64,000 bases of DNA. Origin: Topomyia yanbarensis. Taxonomy: Eukaryota; Arthropoda; Insecta; Diptera; Culicidae. The DNA lies in the NCBI RefSeq assembly GCF_030247195.1, contig NC_080672.1:13640001-13704000 (forward strand), written 5' to 3'. Within the stretch, counting starts at the first letter, position 1, and the number at the start of each line of letters is the position of its first letter. The notes beneath the pieces were generated by a model. That model made no database searches and was not told the origin of the DNA. It was given only the letters and a program-made list of their open reading frames with translations. Both the position numbers and the translations under genes were made by a program. This document shows positions 22,986-34,168 of the stretch, piece by piece.

Positions 22986-23479
22986 GCTTGTTGGGTACGA
23001 CCCAGTTTGCCATGCGTAATACCGTCAAAGCGTAGAGTTACAGCGAACATCTCTTCTCTGCCAGATCGTGTAAATTTTGTAAATTTCCTAGAATATGCAG
23101 ATTTGTACTGCTCAGGTATATTCTACTGTGTCTGAAAATTCTTGTAAACTCACTAGTAGTTTGTTTCAAATTAAAAAAAAAGCTATGCAAACTGCTTCAA
23201 TCGATTCGAAACTTTGATCGCAAACCTAATCAATATTGAATCCGCCCGTAATTATATACATTTTGTTGAATCAACGAAATTCTCCCACCAGTTGTCTAAA
23301 AATTTTAAATTTCACCGATGACTTGAACTATGAAAATGATATACTACAGCAAACTCTGCCATCTGCCTACCTCTTCAGATCAAATGTATTGGGTGACAGT
23401 GGCAGTTGTGCGTGATCTTGCTCTAGAGGCACTAGTACGATCACTGTCGCCAATACGATAATTAGATTCTTCCTGGGAC

Positions 23480-23552
23480 GTCACCATAGCCCAAGGATAT
23501 CATTGGGCCTGAGTCCCAAGGGTTGCAGGTTCAAATCTTGGCTCTGGGGGGA
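23480..23552 (+). repeat. tRNA-like A/B-box sequence, possible SINE head
   Basis: TAGCCCAAGG (23487-23496) fits an RNA polymerase III A box and GGTTCAAATC (23528-23537) a B box, at tRNA-like spacing. A TTGGG/CCCAA stem with a 7-base loop lies between them. The acceptor ends do not pair, so it is not a functional tRNA. A tRNA-derived SINE or tRNA relic is the likely explanation. Confidence 0.45.
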
Positions 23553-24139
23553 ATTTTAGTTTTTGTTTTACTTTCGTTTAACTCATCATTTCGATCTATT
23601 TTCCCCGTTGGATATAACCAAAAAAAAGTCTCTTTCCGAAGAACCTATTGTTATAAACCGCAAAAAGCAACATTATTACTCGGAATTCGACACTGATCAA
23701 ATACATCAGCATCCACTATATGCATTTCAGATAGAAACACCAACAATGAAAGTGTGTTTTCTACAAGATTCGTTTCAATTCACTTGTCAAAATGTTACCT
23801 TTTCGATTATTGCAGTTTCCGATATGCTAAACACTATTTACTACATGCCGGATGGTTTGCGACCAAATTCATTTACGTTAATGTTTTTTTTTTATTCTTT
23901 GGAAGTACTCCGTTCCAAACAGAAAGATGTCTGAATGTCACGGCCCGAATATTAATCTGACTCATCTCACTTGATTGCGCCAAATTCCCCAACCTCACCA
24001 AACTTTAACCCAAAATCAACGAGTAGGCTGCGACCGCTCATTTCATTCATTTTTCTTCTGTCACTCACTGCTCACATTTGCAAACCCGATTAACGGAAAA
24101 ACTTTCCACCAGGAAAGTACAAAAACCAACCCAAAAAAA

Positions 24140-25207
24140 ATGAGTAGCTTCTATTCAAGATCGAAATTACCGCAAATCTCTGACGACGTTCAACACTGCA
24201 GTGAAGGAGTACGGTAATCGTTGTACCATTCGAGATTATTAATAACATGCCTATTTAAAACTGTTAAATTTTAAAACTGCCGCCTATTTATCTTCACCAT
24301 AAGCCGCGTGAATCAAGCTGTGTTTATCTCGCGGGATCATCAATCGCGGGACAGCGAAAATGAGGATAGTGATTCCTGTTCCGTGGCTTCTACTCTAACG
24401 AGCGGTACTTTGAAGATGGCGGAAGGATACTATTGCGTGGATTATGTATGATACTTGAAAAATTACAAGTTTTTCTGTAAATTTCTATAAACGTGTTTGT
24501 TTATGCAGGACTCAGATTCTAGCACCACAACAACGGTGGCCCAAATATTATCCAACAAGCGGCAATATGATCCCAGGGCCTACGACAAGTGGCTGAAAGC
24601 TAAAATGTACTATAACTTGTATGCATTAGATTATAGAATTAATTCAATAATCCCAACAGCGAGACTGAGCGCAAGCGCAAAGAGAGTGAACGAATGCGAC
24701 AACGCCGCGAGGAAGCTAAGAAGAAAATGGAAGCAGAAAAACGGAAATTGGAAAGCGAAGAAAAACTAAAACGATGGATGGAACGAAAAGAACAGGAAGA
24801 ACAAAAGAAGAAGAAGCAACAGGAAAAGAAAAAGGGAAATGGCCAAGAAAAAAGCATTACTGACAAAAAGTGGTTACCCAACGATGAAAGTGTTACAAAC
24901 TTTAACGTATGGTTGAGCCGAGTGAAGCAGCAAGAGGAACGTGAGTAATTGGTTTAATTCAATGAAACAATTAAAATAATACGTTCCATTTTCAGAAGCG
25001 AAACTGCGCCAACTGGCCAAGCAACGTATCGAGGAAGAATTCAAAAACCAGCGACAGGACCTATCCAAAATGTTCTACGACGAGTGGCTCAAATCGGTCA
25101 AGGATAAACCCAAACCGGTTCCGCTGAACCGTGGAACGGAAAGCCTGCGTGGCACGATTTCAAAAATTTTCATCAATCCTAACCCGTGGCAGGTGACAAC
25201 CGATTAG
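24140..25207 (+). CDS. CCDC34-family coiled-coil protein, complete five-exon gene
   Basis: Exons 24140-24213, 24304-24445, 24509-24606, 24660-24940 and 24996-25207 join to 807 nt, giving 268 residues and TAG. All introns are short (53-90 bp), follow GT-AG, and agree in phase. The ATG has a strong context (AAAAATGAG). Residues 1-100 are Ser/Asp-rich. AYDKWLKAK leads into a long Glu/Lys/Arg coiled coil (about 105-175), followed by NFNVWLSRVK, a second helix (MFYDEWLKSVK) and the C-terminal ISKIFINPNPW (about 253-263), which I recognise as the conserved end of the CCDC34 family. The partner and role in insects are not known to me; family members are linked to centrosome/cilium or sperm-tail biology. 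No operon-like neighbour is present. Exon 1 and the first intron are the least certain parts because only splice phase and context support them. Confidence 0.85.
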
Positions 25208-25292
25208 AGGCTCAAATCCTCTTGACAGTTGTTTAATAGCGTCAATCGTTAATGATTATTAAATGCACCGCCTACTGTTGTTCTTGAGAGAC

Positions 25293-25298
25293 AATAAA
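25293..25298 (+). terminator. Polyadenylation signal AATAAA
   Basis: A canonical AATAAA lies 86 bp downstream of the CCDC34-family stop codon, the expected place for 3' end formation. Confidence 0.7.
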
Positions 25299-26440
25299 TT
25301 TCCGGTATTAAATCCTTATTCCCTCTATCTACTATTCCGACCTGGAGAAGGCAACAATTTGAAGATCCGTTTTCAACATCGATTGCGCCGACCATAATTT
25401 ACTTTACTTCCCGTTGCAACCCCCTAATCGAACTGTTCGCTTCACCCCGCTGTGAACTTGGATTTACCCTTGCGCCAGGACTGGAAGCCGTTAACTAATC
25501 AGCTAGTTCCGGTGCTGGTGGCAAGGTCAAACGGTGGTAGTGCGGAAATCGTGGGTAATAAAAAATAACGCTTGCTCGCGAAATGCCGTGCTATTTATAG
25601 TGTAAGATCGCGTGATGATTAAAAAAGTTTCAGGTTTCAGAAAATCAATAATCTCTGATTTCAACCACTTTCATTTGTTTACTTTCTATGATTCTGGTTG
25701 TTAGTGCTGCTAATGGAATCGTAATTCGAGTTGTGAAAATATTTTGCATTTGAATTAATCTAACAAATAACCAAATCAACGGTAAACTGTATCTCCAACC
25801 CTATACAAACAATTTGTGATCCCCTTTTTGAAGTGACTGACCGCTCCTACGATGACACCTGATGACAGACATGGCGGCGTGGGAAAACTGACGGCAATCT
25901 GCTGCTGCAGCAGCAGCCGGGTAAAGGTTTGTTTTTGTAACATCCGACGGGCACTGCTTTTTCGCGGAATCTCTTTCGCTTCGTTCCGCGCATCATTTTC
26001 TTTTCGTGTTTTTCTGATGACCAATCGACACTTGAATCAGATTAGACAAATGGCTTTTCACCTGAATGAAACTCAATTGACGGATGGACGGTTCGGTAGG
26101 AATCTGAAATCTCGTCCGTCAAGAAATGCTGTTTCCGTGAGTAAATTTTTAAATGCTTTGAAGTTGACAAAGAGGAATACTTTGTAAAAAAAATAGTTGT
26201 CTGCTCTTTAGGTTCCTTGCATTGATCTATGACTGGCGATTAGACGCTAGACGATAGAAAATGCAGTACCTGTACACAAACAAAATTTAAATCCTGAATT
26301 CGTTAATAAAGTGCCATGAATTCTGGAACAACCACGTTTTTGCGATACGAAAACAGGATCATGAACAAACATAATGGCTTTTATAATTATGTTCAATTTC
26401 CCTTCAATAACGGCCGCGTAACGCGTTTATTATTGGAAAC
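25299..26440. other. Intergenic; no gene seen
   Basis: GC-richer patches occur at about 25440-25610 and 25850-26110, the latter with a CTGCTGCTGCAGCAGCAGC palindromic triplet run. Frames on both strands lack ATG starts or domains. They may be regulatory or untranslated sequence of a neighbouring gene. Confidence 0.35.
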
Positions 26441-26900
26441 ATTTGTTTTTGTTTTGTGAACTAAAGTCATGTTTTCCGCCAAGTCATTACCAAATTTTCT
26501 GTACGTGAACTAGTACACTACTTTAAGCACATTATTCATAAAACCAAAGGTTGACTTATAATGTTATTCATAGAATTGGCAACATTAGTTCACAAAATTA
26601 AAACAGTCTGGATACTTTCTCGTGAACTATTTCACGAAACTCGGAATTTTATTCATGAGTCCATACAACCCTCGTGAACTAATTCATGATTCTTAATATA
26701 TTGGTAACGATCCAATATCCGTACTCGATAAATAGTTCACAAAATCGTGAAATATTATTCATGTATTCGTGATCTGATTCATGATCCCTAGTATACTAGT
26801 CACGATTTACCGTTATCTTTCGTGAAATATTTCACGGAAATCACGCAATATTATTCATGTATTTGTGTACTGGTTCATGATTCCTAGTACTTGACCTAGG
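26440..26900. repeat. TTCATGA/TCGTGAA-rich degenerate repeat block
   Basis: TATTCATG, TTCATGA and CGTGAA(C/A) recur in both orientations about every 40-60 bp, including paired units such as TTCATGATCCCTAGTA and TTCATGATTCCTAGTA. It resembles in style the AGGTATT block at 10805-11235: a short motif repeated on both strands with no coding content. Confidence 0.55.
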
Positions 26901-27299
26901 ATCTATCTTGTGTGCATGTGATATTTAGAAGATATATCTAATCATTTTCAATCTAGAGTGTTATTCGTAGAATCATTTTTGTTCCATGCACTATTCCATG
27001 GAATGTCATATATCGTCACTGTTGTGCTATCTTATGACAAGCGCCATTTTGCATATTTCGAGAAAAACGATTTTTATAGTTTGAGATCGAATATCTTGAA
27101 ACTTATACATGGTAGAAACAATTCAGAGAAAACAATTGATGCACCTATCTATTCTCTATTAACCTCTCCAATAGTACGATGATCGGTTGACTATATTGAG
27201 AATTTTTGCTGAAGATGTAAACAAAAGTCGCATTCACACGTGTCATAAGTGTAAAGTAACAAGAAAAAATGACCCCTATCAGCCCACCCCCAAGTCGGT

Positions 27300-27655
27300 G
27301 AAGCAAATCGGACAAGTTTAACTACCGGACCAACGTACCTGAAGTTTGCGAGAATCGAGTACCAAAACACAACCATGCACTGCTAGGCCCCATGCAAAAC
27401 TGACTCAGACATCACTTCGTTAAAAGTTTTATAACTTCTTTTAACAAAGCCGGATTGACTAGCAGTCTTGGACAAAGTTGTAGACAATTAAATTGTCTTT
27501 CTTATTTTCACTTACAGTGATAATACAATGCATACAGTGCCCCCTAGTGGCGAAAATATGCGCTAGTGGATTTTCTTCATGTAAATTGTCGAAAGATCCC
27601 ATACAAACTTCAGGTACGTTGGTCCGGTAGCTAGACTTGTCCGATTTGCTTCAAA
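27300..27655. repeat. Inverted-repeat block with GGTCCGGTAG arms
   Basis: The complement of 27300-27352 matches 27604-27655 almost exactly (AAACTTCAGGTACGTTGGTC, then ACTTGTCCGATTTGCTTC). The arms of about 50 bp enclose about 250 bp, and weaker symmetry continues outside them. No ORF is present. Confidence 0.75.
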
Positions 27656-27787
27656 TTTGGTGCAAGTGCTCCTGGTTGGACTAGGAATCGACTTAGGGGT
27701 CGGGGGCCGATTGAGTTTTCAAAAATTCATTAGTTTTCAGGGCAGCCTAGTGTATATTGATGACAAAATTTGTATGACGTGTCATAA

Positions 27788-28038
27788 TTGGTCGGTGTTA
27801 AGTCAGACCAGACTAAGTCGCAAAACATAAAAAATGAGACAATGGTAGCACTGGATAAAAAATTTCTTCAGCTGCATTCGACTTTTGCCAGATTTGAAAT
27901 AAGTAACAATAAACAAGAATTATGGCAAAAATAAATTTCCAATTATAACATAAAGGATGCTGCAATTCAAACTTTTAACTCGTTTTTCTCGAAATCAATA
28001 TATTGTCACTTAGTTCGGTCTGACTTAACAGCGACCAA
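27788..28038. mobile_element. TTGGTCGG MITE, copy 2
   Basis: A 251-bp element with good inverted repeats: left TTGGTCGGTGTTAAGTCAGA, complement of right TTGGTCGCTGTTAAGTCAGA. The interior matches copy 1 at 10119-10367. Its termini are better preserved than in copy 1. Confidence 0.9.
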
Positions 28039-28068
28039 TTGTACATGGAAAATTTTCTATGCAAATAA

Positions 28069-28296
28069 AGGACGATTCAGACGTCCGTAAACGTCAACGG
28101 AACGTCACCGTTCCGTTAGGATAAGTTTAATTCTTTTCTCTTGTGTCCGTTCGCACGTGCCATATGTCAAAACGTTCCGCGCCGTTGACGTTGTGTGTGA
28201 ATGCTTCCATTTAACTGCATGTAACTAATGTTGACGTTCCGTGGACGTTCCGTACCGATGACGGAAGCCTGATGCATCGTGTGAATCGTACTTAAG
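28069..28296. mobile_element. Small palindromic MITE with ACGATTCA ends
   Basis: The left end contains GGACGATTCAGACG, and the complement of the right end GTACGATTCACACGA. The interior is built from GTCAACGGAACGTC-like palindromes (AACGGAACGT, GACGTTCCGT). It sits 30 bp from the TTGGTCGG MITE. Confidence 0.6.
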
Positions 28297-29035
28297 GCAT
28301 CCATTTTCAACTTTTATTCATGTCTTCGGCTTTCTTTGGTCTAGAAACAATCGGTGAGATGAATTTTCTATGAAATTAGTCAAGGAATCTATAAAAAAAA
28401 TCCTAATTTTTGGTTACAGTGTTGCCAAACATGCAATATTTCCAGTTTAAAAGTCAAACAGCATTTTTCTAGTATTACATGTGTGTTTATTTTGAAAGTT
28501 ATTATGCCATTGTGTACCTCAGACATTTCTACACATAAAAACATCTTAAACTTCATTATAATTTGAGCTAATTTGAAACAAAAACTTCAAGAATTACCAT
28601 CACGTTCCTCGCTATATTTCAGTAATAATGCAGAACTGGAAGGTGTAGTATATTTTTCAATATTAAGACCCATAGTACTCAAGAGAGAGCAAGGAGTTGA
28701 AGGGAGAAAATTTGGAAAAACGTGGAAGGGTCACATGAGCAAGCCCAGAGCTTACCGGCGACTTAACTCTTTGTCTGCTACCGTGGGAGTCAGGATCTTT
28801 CGGCATTAGAAAAGCAAATCACCTGAGTCTATGGCATGTCCGGACAAGCGTAAAGTAACTTGTTACTTCATGCTGTCGGAACCGACATAAAGTTAAGTCA
28901 CGGTAAACTTCCACACTAAGCATTTGCGACATTGAAACTCATTGAATGAGCTAGTTTTTTTTTTGTTTTTTGGTCCCTCACAAATTGCCTGCCTGAGTGT
29001 TTTTATTCTGTCGACTATTGTGACTGTATCAGCAT
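28297..29035. other. No gene seen
   Basis: AT-rich sequence and a short T-run near 28950, possibly the far 3' end of the LINE that follows on the minus strand. The 78-codon plus-strand frame at 28573-28809 has no recognised content. Confidence 0.35.
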
Positions 29036-29639
29036 CTGTAGCATATGGTCACATGTGTTGCTGATTCGCACGGTGTCGGCAGCTTTCATCCAAAGCTGCG
29101 ACGATGGAAAAATAAAGGGGGCGGTTAAATTTGACTATTTATGGTTTTTAGGAAAAAGTATACGAGGGACATATAGAGGAGATCGCGGCTTGCCAGTACA
29201 TCTCGAATCAGGACATTGGTTGGTGTTCTTCGGGCCCGCAGGGTATCCATTAGCCGAGACCTGGCGGAACTGTACTCGGTGCACGCCCAGACAACTTGCT
29301 CGATGTCATGATAGCCATCGCCACAAGCCCTATACGCCAGAGATGTTCATCCAGTGTGTAATGGTTTGCCATGAGTCGGGACATCACACTAATGAAGTCA
29401 CTACCCACATCCAACCCATTGAATCAAGGTTTTGTCGACACCTTGGGGACTGTCGAATGTAGTCACTTTCCTAGCTCCCCGCTGCTCCACGAAATGAAAA
29501 ATTCACTGAAGCAAATTGGTATTTCATAAACGTCACCTTCTAGGGCACCCACCTTAGCTAAGGACTAAGGAGTCCGAGGGACCCACACCAAGGTAATCTG
29601 GAAAAAAATTGTCAGATAAAGCACTCAGTAGCTCCCGTA

Positions 29640-30025
29640 TATTACCTAAAAAATACAAGGAGTGCTTTCCATGTTTCATCGAGCGAATAGCGTCAATGGA
29701 ACTGAGGCTATCCGAAACGATGAAGTAGTGGTCTGCGAGTAATGTGTCAATGACTCCAAGGGTATCGTCTGCACTTGTGGGCGTATGTGATCCGGAATTC
29801 CACAGATCATGTCTTTCATGGATGTGTCGAAGAAAACAATAGATTCAGAAGTATTTATGAATTGAACTCGGTTGGGATTGTTGGAAGAAGGATTAATATT
29901 CTGCGCCATGTAGTCAAAGCACGGGGACACGAAACGGGTCTGCGAATTGAGCTCAACAAGCCTTTCGAAATTTTCAATCACCTCCGAATTCAAGATATCG
30001 CATCACATGAGCAATCGATATGAGA
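29640..30025 (-). pseudogene. RNase H domain relic of LINE copy A
   Basis: The minus strand at about 29720-29645 reads VSDSLSSIDAIRSMKHGK, the motif containing a catalytic Asp of LINE-encoded RNase H. The open frame 29993-29676 reads SIVFFDTSMKDMICGIPDHI upstream of it, a decayed substrate-binding region. Continuation at about 29470-29040 shows further coding remnants typical of the LINE C terminus. Confidence 0.75.
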
Positions 30026-30439
30026 GTTCCCAAAATCGATTTTTCAGCGGGAGAACGCCCGACAGGACTTGGAGACTCATCGTATGGGTCGACTGTATGC
30101 ACCCTAAGGCGATACGCAAACAAGGATGCTGAATTCTTTCGAGTTTGATGAAATGTATGTTCACGGCGGAGCGAAAGCAGAAGCATCATTCCATTACCGA
30201 CAGTATCGTTATTTGATACAACCCAATTAGGTCTCCTGGGTGGGCACCCCACCATGTTCCGGTTATTGTACGAAGATAGTTGATCCTTTGTTGGCATGTC
30301 TGTTACAGATACCTACCCAAGTAACAATTGAAGTTTTATAGCATGCTACAAGTGCAATCTAAGTTTTATTAGTGGCTATAAAACTATCATAAAACCTCAA
30401 TTGCTACTAGGGTAATGTGGCATCCCCAAGTACCTTTTG

Positions 30440-31250
30440 AGTCGAATTAGATCCCTAGATATTTTGCTGTGAAGACCTGAGTTATAGTTTGACCCATTAA
30501 TAGAAGCTGTAGTTGAGCTGGTACACGCTTTCCAGAAAATACTACTAGCTCGGTTTTCTCCGTGGAGAATCCGATAGCCAGCTTAATAGTCCAAGCAGAC
30601 AAATTGTCCAAGGTATTCTGTAATGGTCCTTGTAGATCGACAGCTTTGGGTCCCATAACAGACACCACGCCATTGTCTGTAAGTTGCCTTAACGTGCAGG
30701 AATTGTCAAGACATCCATCAATGTAGTTGACAAAGAAATTGTATAACAGGAAGATTAGACAAAAGCCATGGTAACTAAATCGTGATGTTTAGTAAAAAGT
30801 TGTTTAAAGTTGCTGAAAGACCATGCTGGTGCAGCTTCTCTGAAAGAATGTTGATAGAAACTGAATCAAAAGCCCCCTTTATAACTAGGAACATTGATGC
30901 CATGTGCTCTTTGCTAGCATAGGCCATTTGAATTTCGGTTGAGAGCAACGCAAGACAATCGTTCGTCCCTTTTGTCTTTGCGGGAACCAAATTGTGTATC
31001 TGACAGTAAGCCATTTGCTTCGACCCAATTGTCGAGGCGGGATATGATCATTTTTTCGAACAACTTCCGGATACAGGACAGCATTGCGATCGGTCGATAC
31101 GAATTGTGGTCGGAGGCTGGTTTTCCTGATTTTTGGATGGCAATGACCTTCATTTGTCTCCAATCGTGCGGGACAATGTTAGCCTCAAGAAACTTATTAA
31201 ATAAGTTCAACAAGAGTCTGGCAGATTCTTCAACAAGTTGAATTTGATTC
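30440..31250 (-). pseudogene. Reverse transcriptase domain relic of LINE copy A
   Basis: The frame 31213-30914 reads NKFLEANIVPHDWRQMKVIA, then IQKSGKPASDHNSYRPIAML and KLFEKMIISRLDNWVE, all RT fingers. The frame 31014-30775 gives FLVIKGAFDSVSI, the motif A region with Asp in GAFD. The frame 30668-30447 gives LAIGFSTEKTELVVFSGKR, beyond the catalytic box. Frameshifts separate the three pieces, and an intact YADD box was not found. Confidence 0.85.
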
Positions 31251-31299
31251 TATCTGGCCCTGGAGCTTTATTGTTATAAAGTAAAGTGACTATTTTCAC

Positions 31300-31565
31300 C
31301 ATATTAAGGAGGGTACCCCACTACTTTCTTGATTACTCGGCCTACAACCGATAGAATGCGTCAACAGCTTTGCTTTGTTGTTAAGAACCATCCACATAAT
31401 ACAAATGCCCTGGAAACGGTGAAATACTCGGGTTTGAGCGCAACGAAAACTCGAATCAAGTACCCTATTTGACTCAATGCAATGAACAAAGATGACTGAC
31501 ACTGCTCCAAACAACGGCTTCAAATGGGTAAGGTGATAATAGAAACATGGCGAACATAGGCTCAT
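31300..31565 (-). repeat. Foreign block inserted in LINE copy A
   Basis: Between an EN-RT linker segment (MVEFALALLS) and the RT start (NNKAPGPDRI), about 265 bp does not read as LINE. On the minus strand it starts AGGGTGATGAGCCTATGTTC and matches the dispersed fragments at 12960-13080 and, loosely, 61670-61970. Confidence 0.6.
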
Positions 31566-31849
31566 CACCCTACGACAACAGAGCAAGTGCGAACTCCACC
31601 ATCGAAAAAGGTGTTTCGTTCGCGTTATCGTGAGGGGACGCGGCGCGGTAGATTTTCTGTGCCGGGGCGGAATCCGGACAAACCTTCTAGGCAAAATCGA
31701 ATATCCAACGGTTTGAATATTCCACGCTCTCGTTAGTACTGTTTCGGTTTCGTAAGCGCCGGGCCATGTCCCAAAGAGTTCTCATCGATGTTTCTCTCGT
31801 TAGCCCGTCGACGAATCGGCGCCAGTAGCTACGTTTTTTTGGCTTTCAT

Positions 31850-32700
31850 CAAACCCTTCCGGCGCGTTTCTGCCATCGCGTACCGTCGGTAGCTGGTTGG
31901 TAGCCCGTCGTCCCGGAATGTCTTATATGCGGCGGGTTGGGAGGACGCCCGCGAGAGTTCGCTTTTGGTATGCTTGTAGTCTGAGGTTGAATCGCGGTAT
32001 CGAGAATCAAGCCAGTCAGGAACCCGTGTTCTTCCTCGGGAGGAAGCTTGTGTCGACTATAATTTTTTGGATATCGCGGATGCGTAGCTCTTCCAATAAA
32101 TATTTCGTGGGAGATCATATGAAACATTGATTGTATTCGGTGGCCCTGAACCGTTAGCAATATTAATTACGATTGGCAGTTGGTCGCTGCCGTGGGGATC
32201 CGAGACTACCTTCCACATGCAATCTAACCGCAGCGATGTCGAGCAGAGGGGCAGGTCTAAGGCGCTCGGATGTGCTGGAGGGGCAGGAATCCTTGTCATT
32301 TCACCCGTACTCAAAATGGTCATATTGAAGTTGCCGCAAAGCTCATGGAGTGAGGTAGATCGATTATTGTCATGAAGGCAACCCCATGCCGTACCGTGGG
32401 AGTTGAAGTCACCTAAAATTAGCCTCGGTGTGGGGAGGAGTTCCGCAATATCAGGAAGCCGTCGATGGCTAACTGAGGCTCTAGGGGGGATGTAGGTGGA
32501 ATCAATGCCTTTAATTCTGGTTTGGCAAGCGACAACTTCAATACCTAGTGTCGAGAGGAGGTCGATTCAATTGAAAGAATAGCACTTTTTGATCCCCAAA
32601 AATAATCTTCGGTAAGAGTCGTCTCGATCCAAGATAATGCATCTGCAATGCCCCTATAGAACAATGATTAAATCCGTGACCTCGTGCGATGAATTAACCA
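31850..32700 (-). pseudogene. Endonuclease (APE-type) domain relic of LINE copy A
   Basis: On the minus strand the sequence after the ORF1 stop aligns with ORF2 of copy B. The start segment (SSHEVTD) and LGIKKCYSF are present, but about 150 bp between them, including the CETW glutamate segment, is lost. Then LILGDFNSHGTAWG (catalytic Asp/Asn) and SDQLPIVI (the Asp region of the active-site end) follow. Multiple frameshifts are seen. Confidence 0.85.
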
Positions 32701-33930
32701 TTAAAGGAAACAATTGATGAAAGGAGGGGCCATTTCGCAGTGAACTGCATCAAAAATGATTTTACTGCGGGGAGAAAGTTTATCAAGAGGATCAGAAATA
32801 TTTAGTGCTGTAAAAATACGGTCCACAATATCAGATAACTTTATTAAGCCAGCGCAGGTTTCTTTCTTTGGCTGAGATATGGGAACACTTGGGGTTTTTG
32901 ATGTTCCTGGAAGTGCTGGGAACTCTTTTTCTGAGCTCAGGTTTCTGAGAGCGGGAGCGACTTGCTTCGGTTTCGCACCAGTACTTCCTTGAATAGTTAT
33001 TTTGAGGGGACCATGAAGAGACACCTTGTGGCCTTTACGACGAAGCTTGGGAGAGGAAATGTTCCTCCTTTTTCTATTGCTTCTAGGCACAGAAGAAGAT
33101 GTTCCCTCTTGCGGTTCATCACAGTTGCCTTCGTCTGTTGACAAGTTGGTATAGACGTTCATAGAGGCCGGTGGCGTAGCTATCGTATCGCTTAGAGCGT
33201 CCCTGAAGGGAGCGCTTAAGATTCTCCTCGCGCTGTTTGTACGTAGGACATGCCGGGAGATCATGTGGGTTTCCTCCACAGTAGAGACACTTTTCGATAT
33301 CTCTTCCACAGGAGTCATCCGCATGATTCCCACCGCATTTCCCACAGCGAGCTTTATTGCTACAATGGGAGGCTGTGTGTCCCAATTGTTTGCAATTAGT
33401 ACAGTTCATGACCCGCGGCACAAAGAGGCAAACATGTAAACGAACCTTGTCAAAGAGGAGGTAATTGGGTAGAGCAGAACTGGCGAAGGTCACCCGATAA
33501 GAGCCTGAGTTGACGTATGTTTTCTTCCCGTCAGCTGTGACTGAGGCTGAATGCAAACGTTTGCACTCCAGTATCTTCACTGGCTTACGTATGGTGTCTT
33601 TGAAACAGCCAGTCCCATATTTCAGCAGATCCTCGGAACTCGACTCGAATCGGAAACGACCCCACAGACTTCAACCCTATTAGCTGGAATATACACCCTG
33701 AACTCCTTTGTAAAGGGCCCGTAGCCAGCAATATCATTTGCCTGATTTAAACTGTTAACAACCACCCGAAGCTTATCAGGGCGAATTTTCGATATTTCTG
33801 TCACGGCCGAATACCTATCCGTCAGAACTCGAGAAATCTTGTCTTTGGTCCAGAATAAGATCTCGAAGGGTCCGGTGGCCGAGCTTGGATATGCTTTGAG
33901 CCGGGGAGCCGATTTTGTTTCGCCGTCCAT
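32701..33930 (-). pseudogene. ORF1 (gag-like, three zinc knuckles) relic of LINE copy A
   Basis: It begins with an ATG at 33930 (MDGETKSAPRLKAYP) and spreads over three frames, with shifts near 33610 and 33175. The three knuckles CTNCKQLGHTASHC, CGKCGGNHADDSC and CLYCGGNPHDLPAC are intact in the middle frame (33580-33119). The C-terminal frame (33345-32701) aligns with copy B (PSVPISQ, GLIKLSDIVDRIFTALNISD). The protein would package element RNA. Confidence 0.9.
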
Positions 33931-34022
33931 CTCACCTTGAGATGAACCGCCGTCAGGGGCGGGGCTTTTGCCCAGTGCACGTTAGTAGGAGAGCCAAGGA
34001 AGGGAAACATATAAAATAACTA

Positions 34023-34168
34023 TACACTCAAGTTTTTTTACGCGGTTTTTTTGCACGGTATTTTTTTACGCGGTTTTTTTACGCGGATTTTGAAATTTAC
34101 GCGGTTTTCATTTACGCGGTTTTCATTTACGCGGCCTGTATCCCCCGCGTAAAAAAAACCTGAGTGTA
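34023..34168. mobile_element. 146-bp MITE, TA-flanked, built of TTTACGCGG repeats
   Basis: The left end CACTCAAGTTTTTTTACGCG and the complement of the right end CACTCAGGTTTTTTTTACGC are inverted repeats, each flanked by TA. This is as expected for a Tc1/mariner-type target. Inside, TTTACGCGGTTTT is repeated about six times. It lies in the 5' region of LINE copy A. Confidence 0.85.

Noticed and set aside
24639..24881. Minus-strand Ser/Phe-rich ORF
   Set aside because: Antisense shadow of the coiled-coil coding exon of the CCDC34-family gene.
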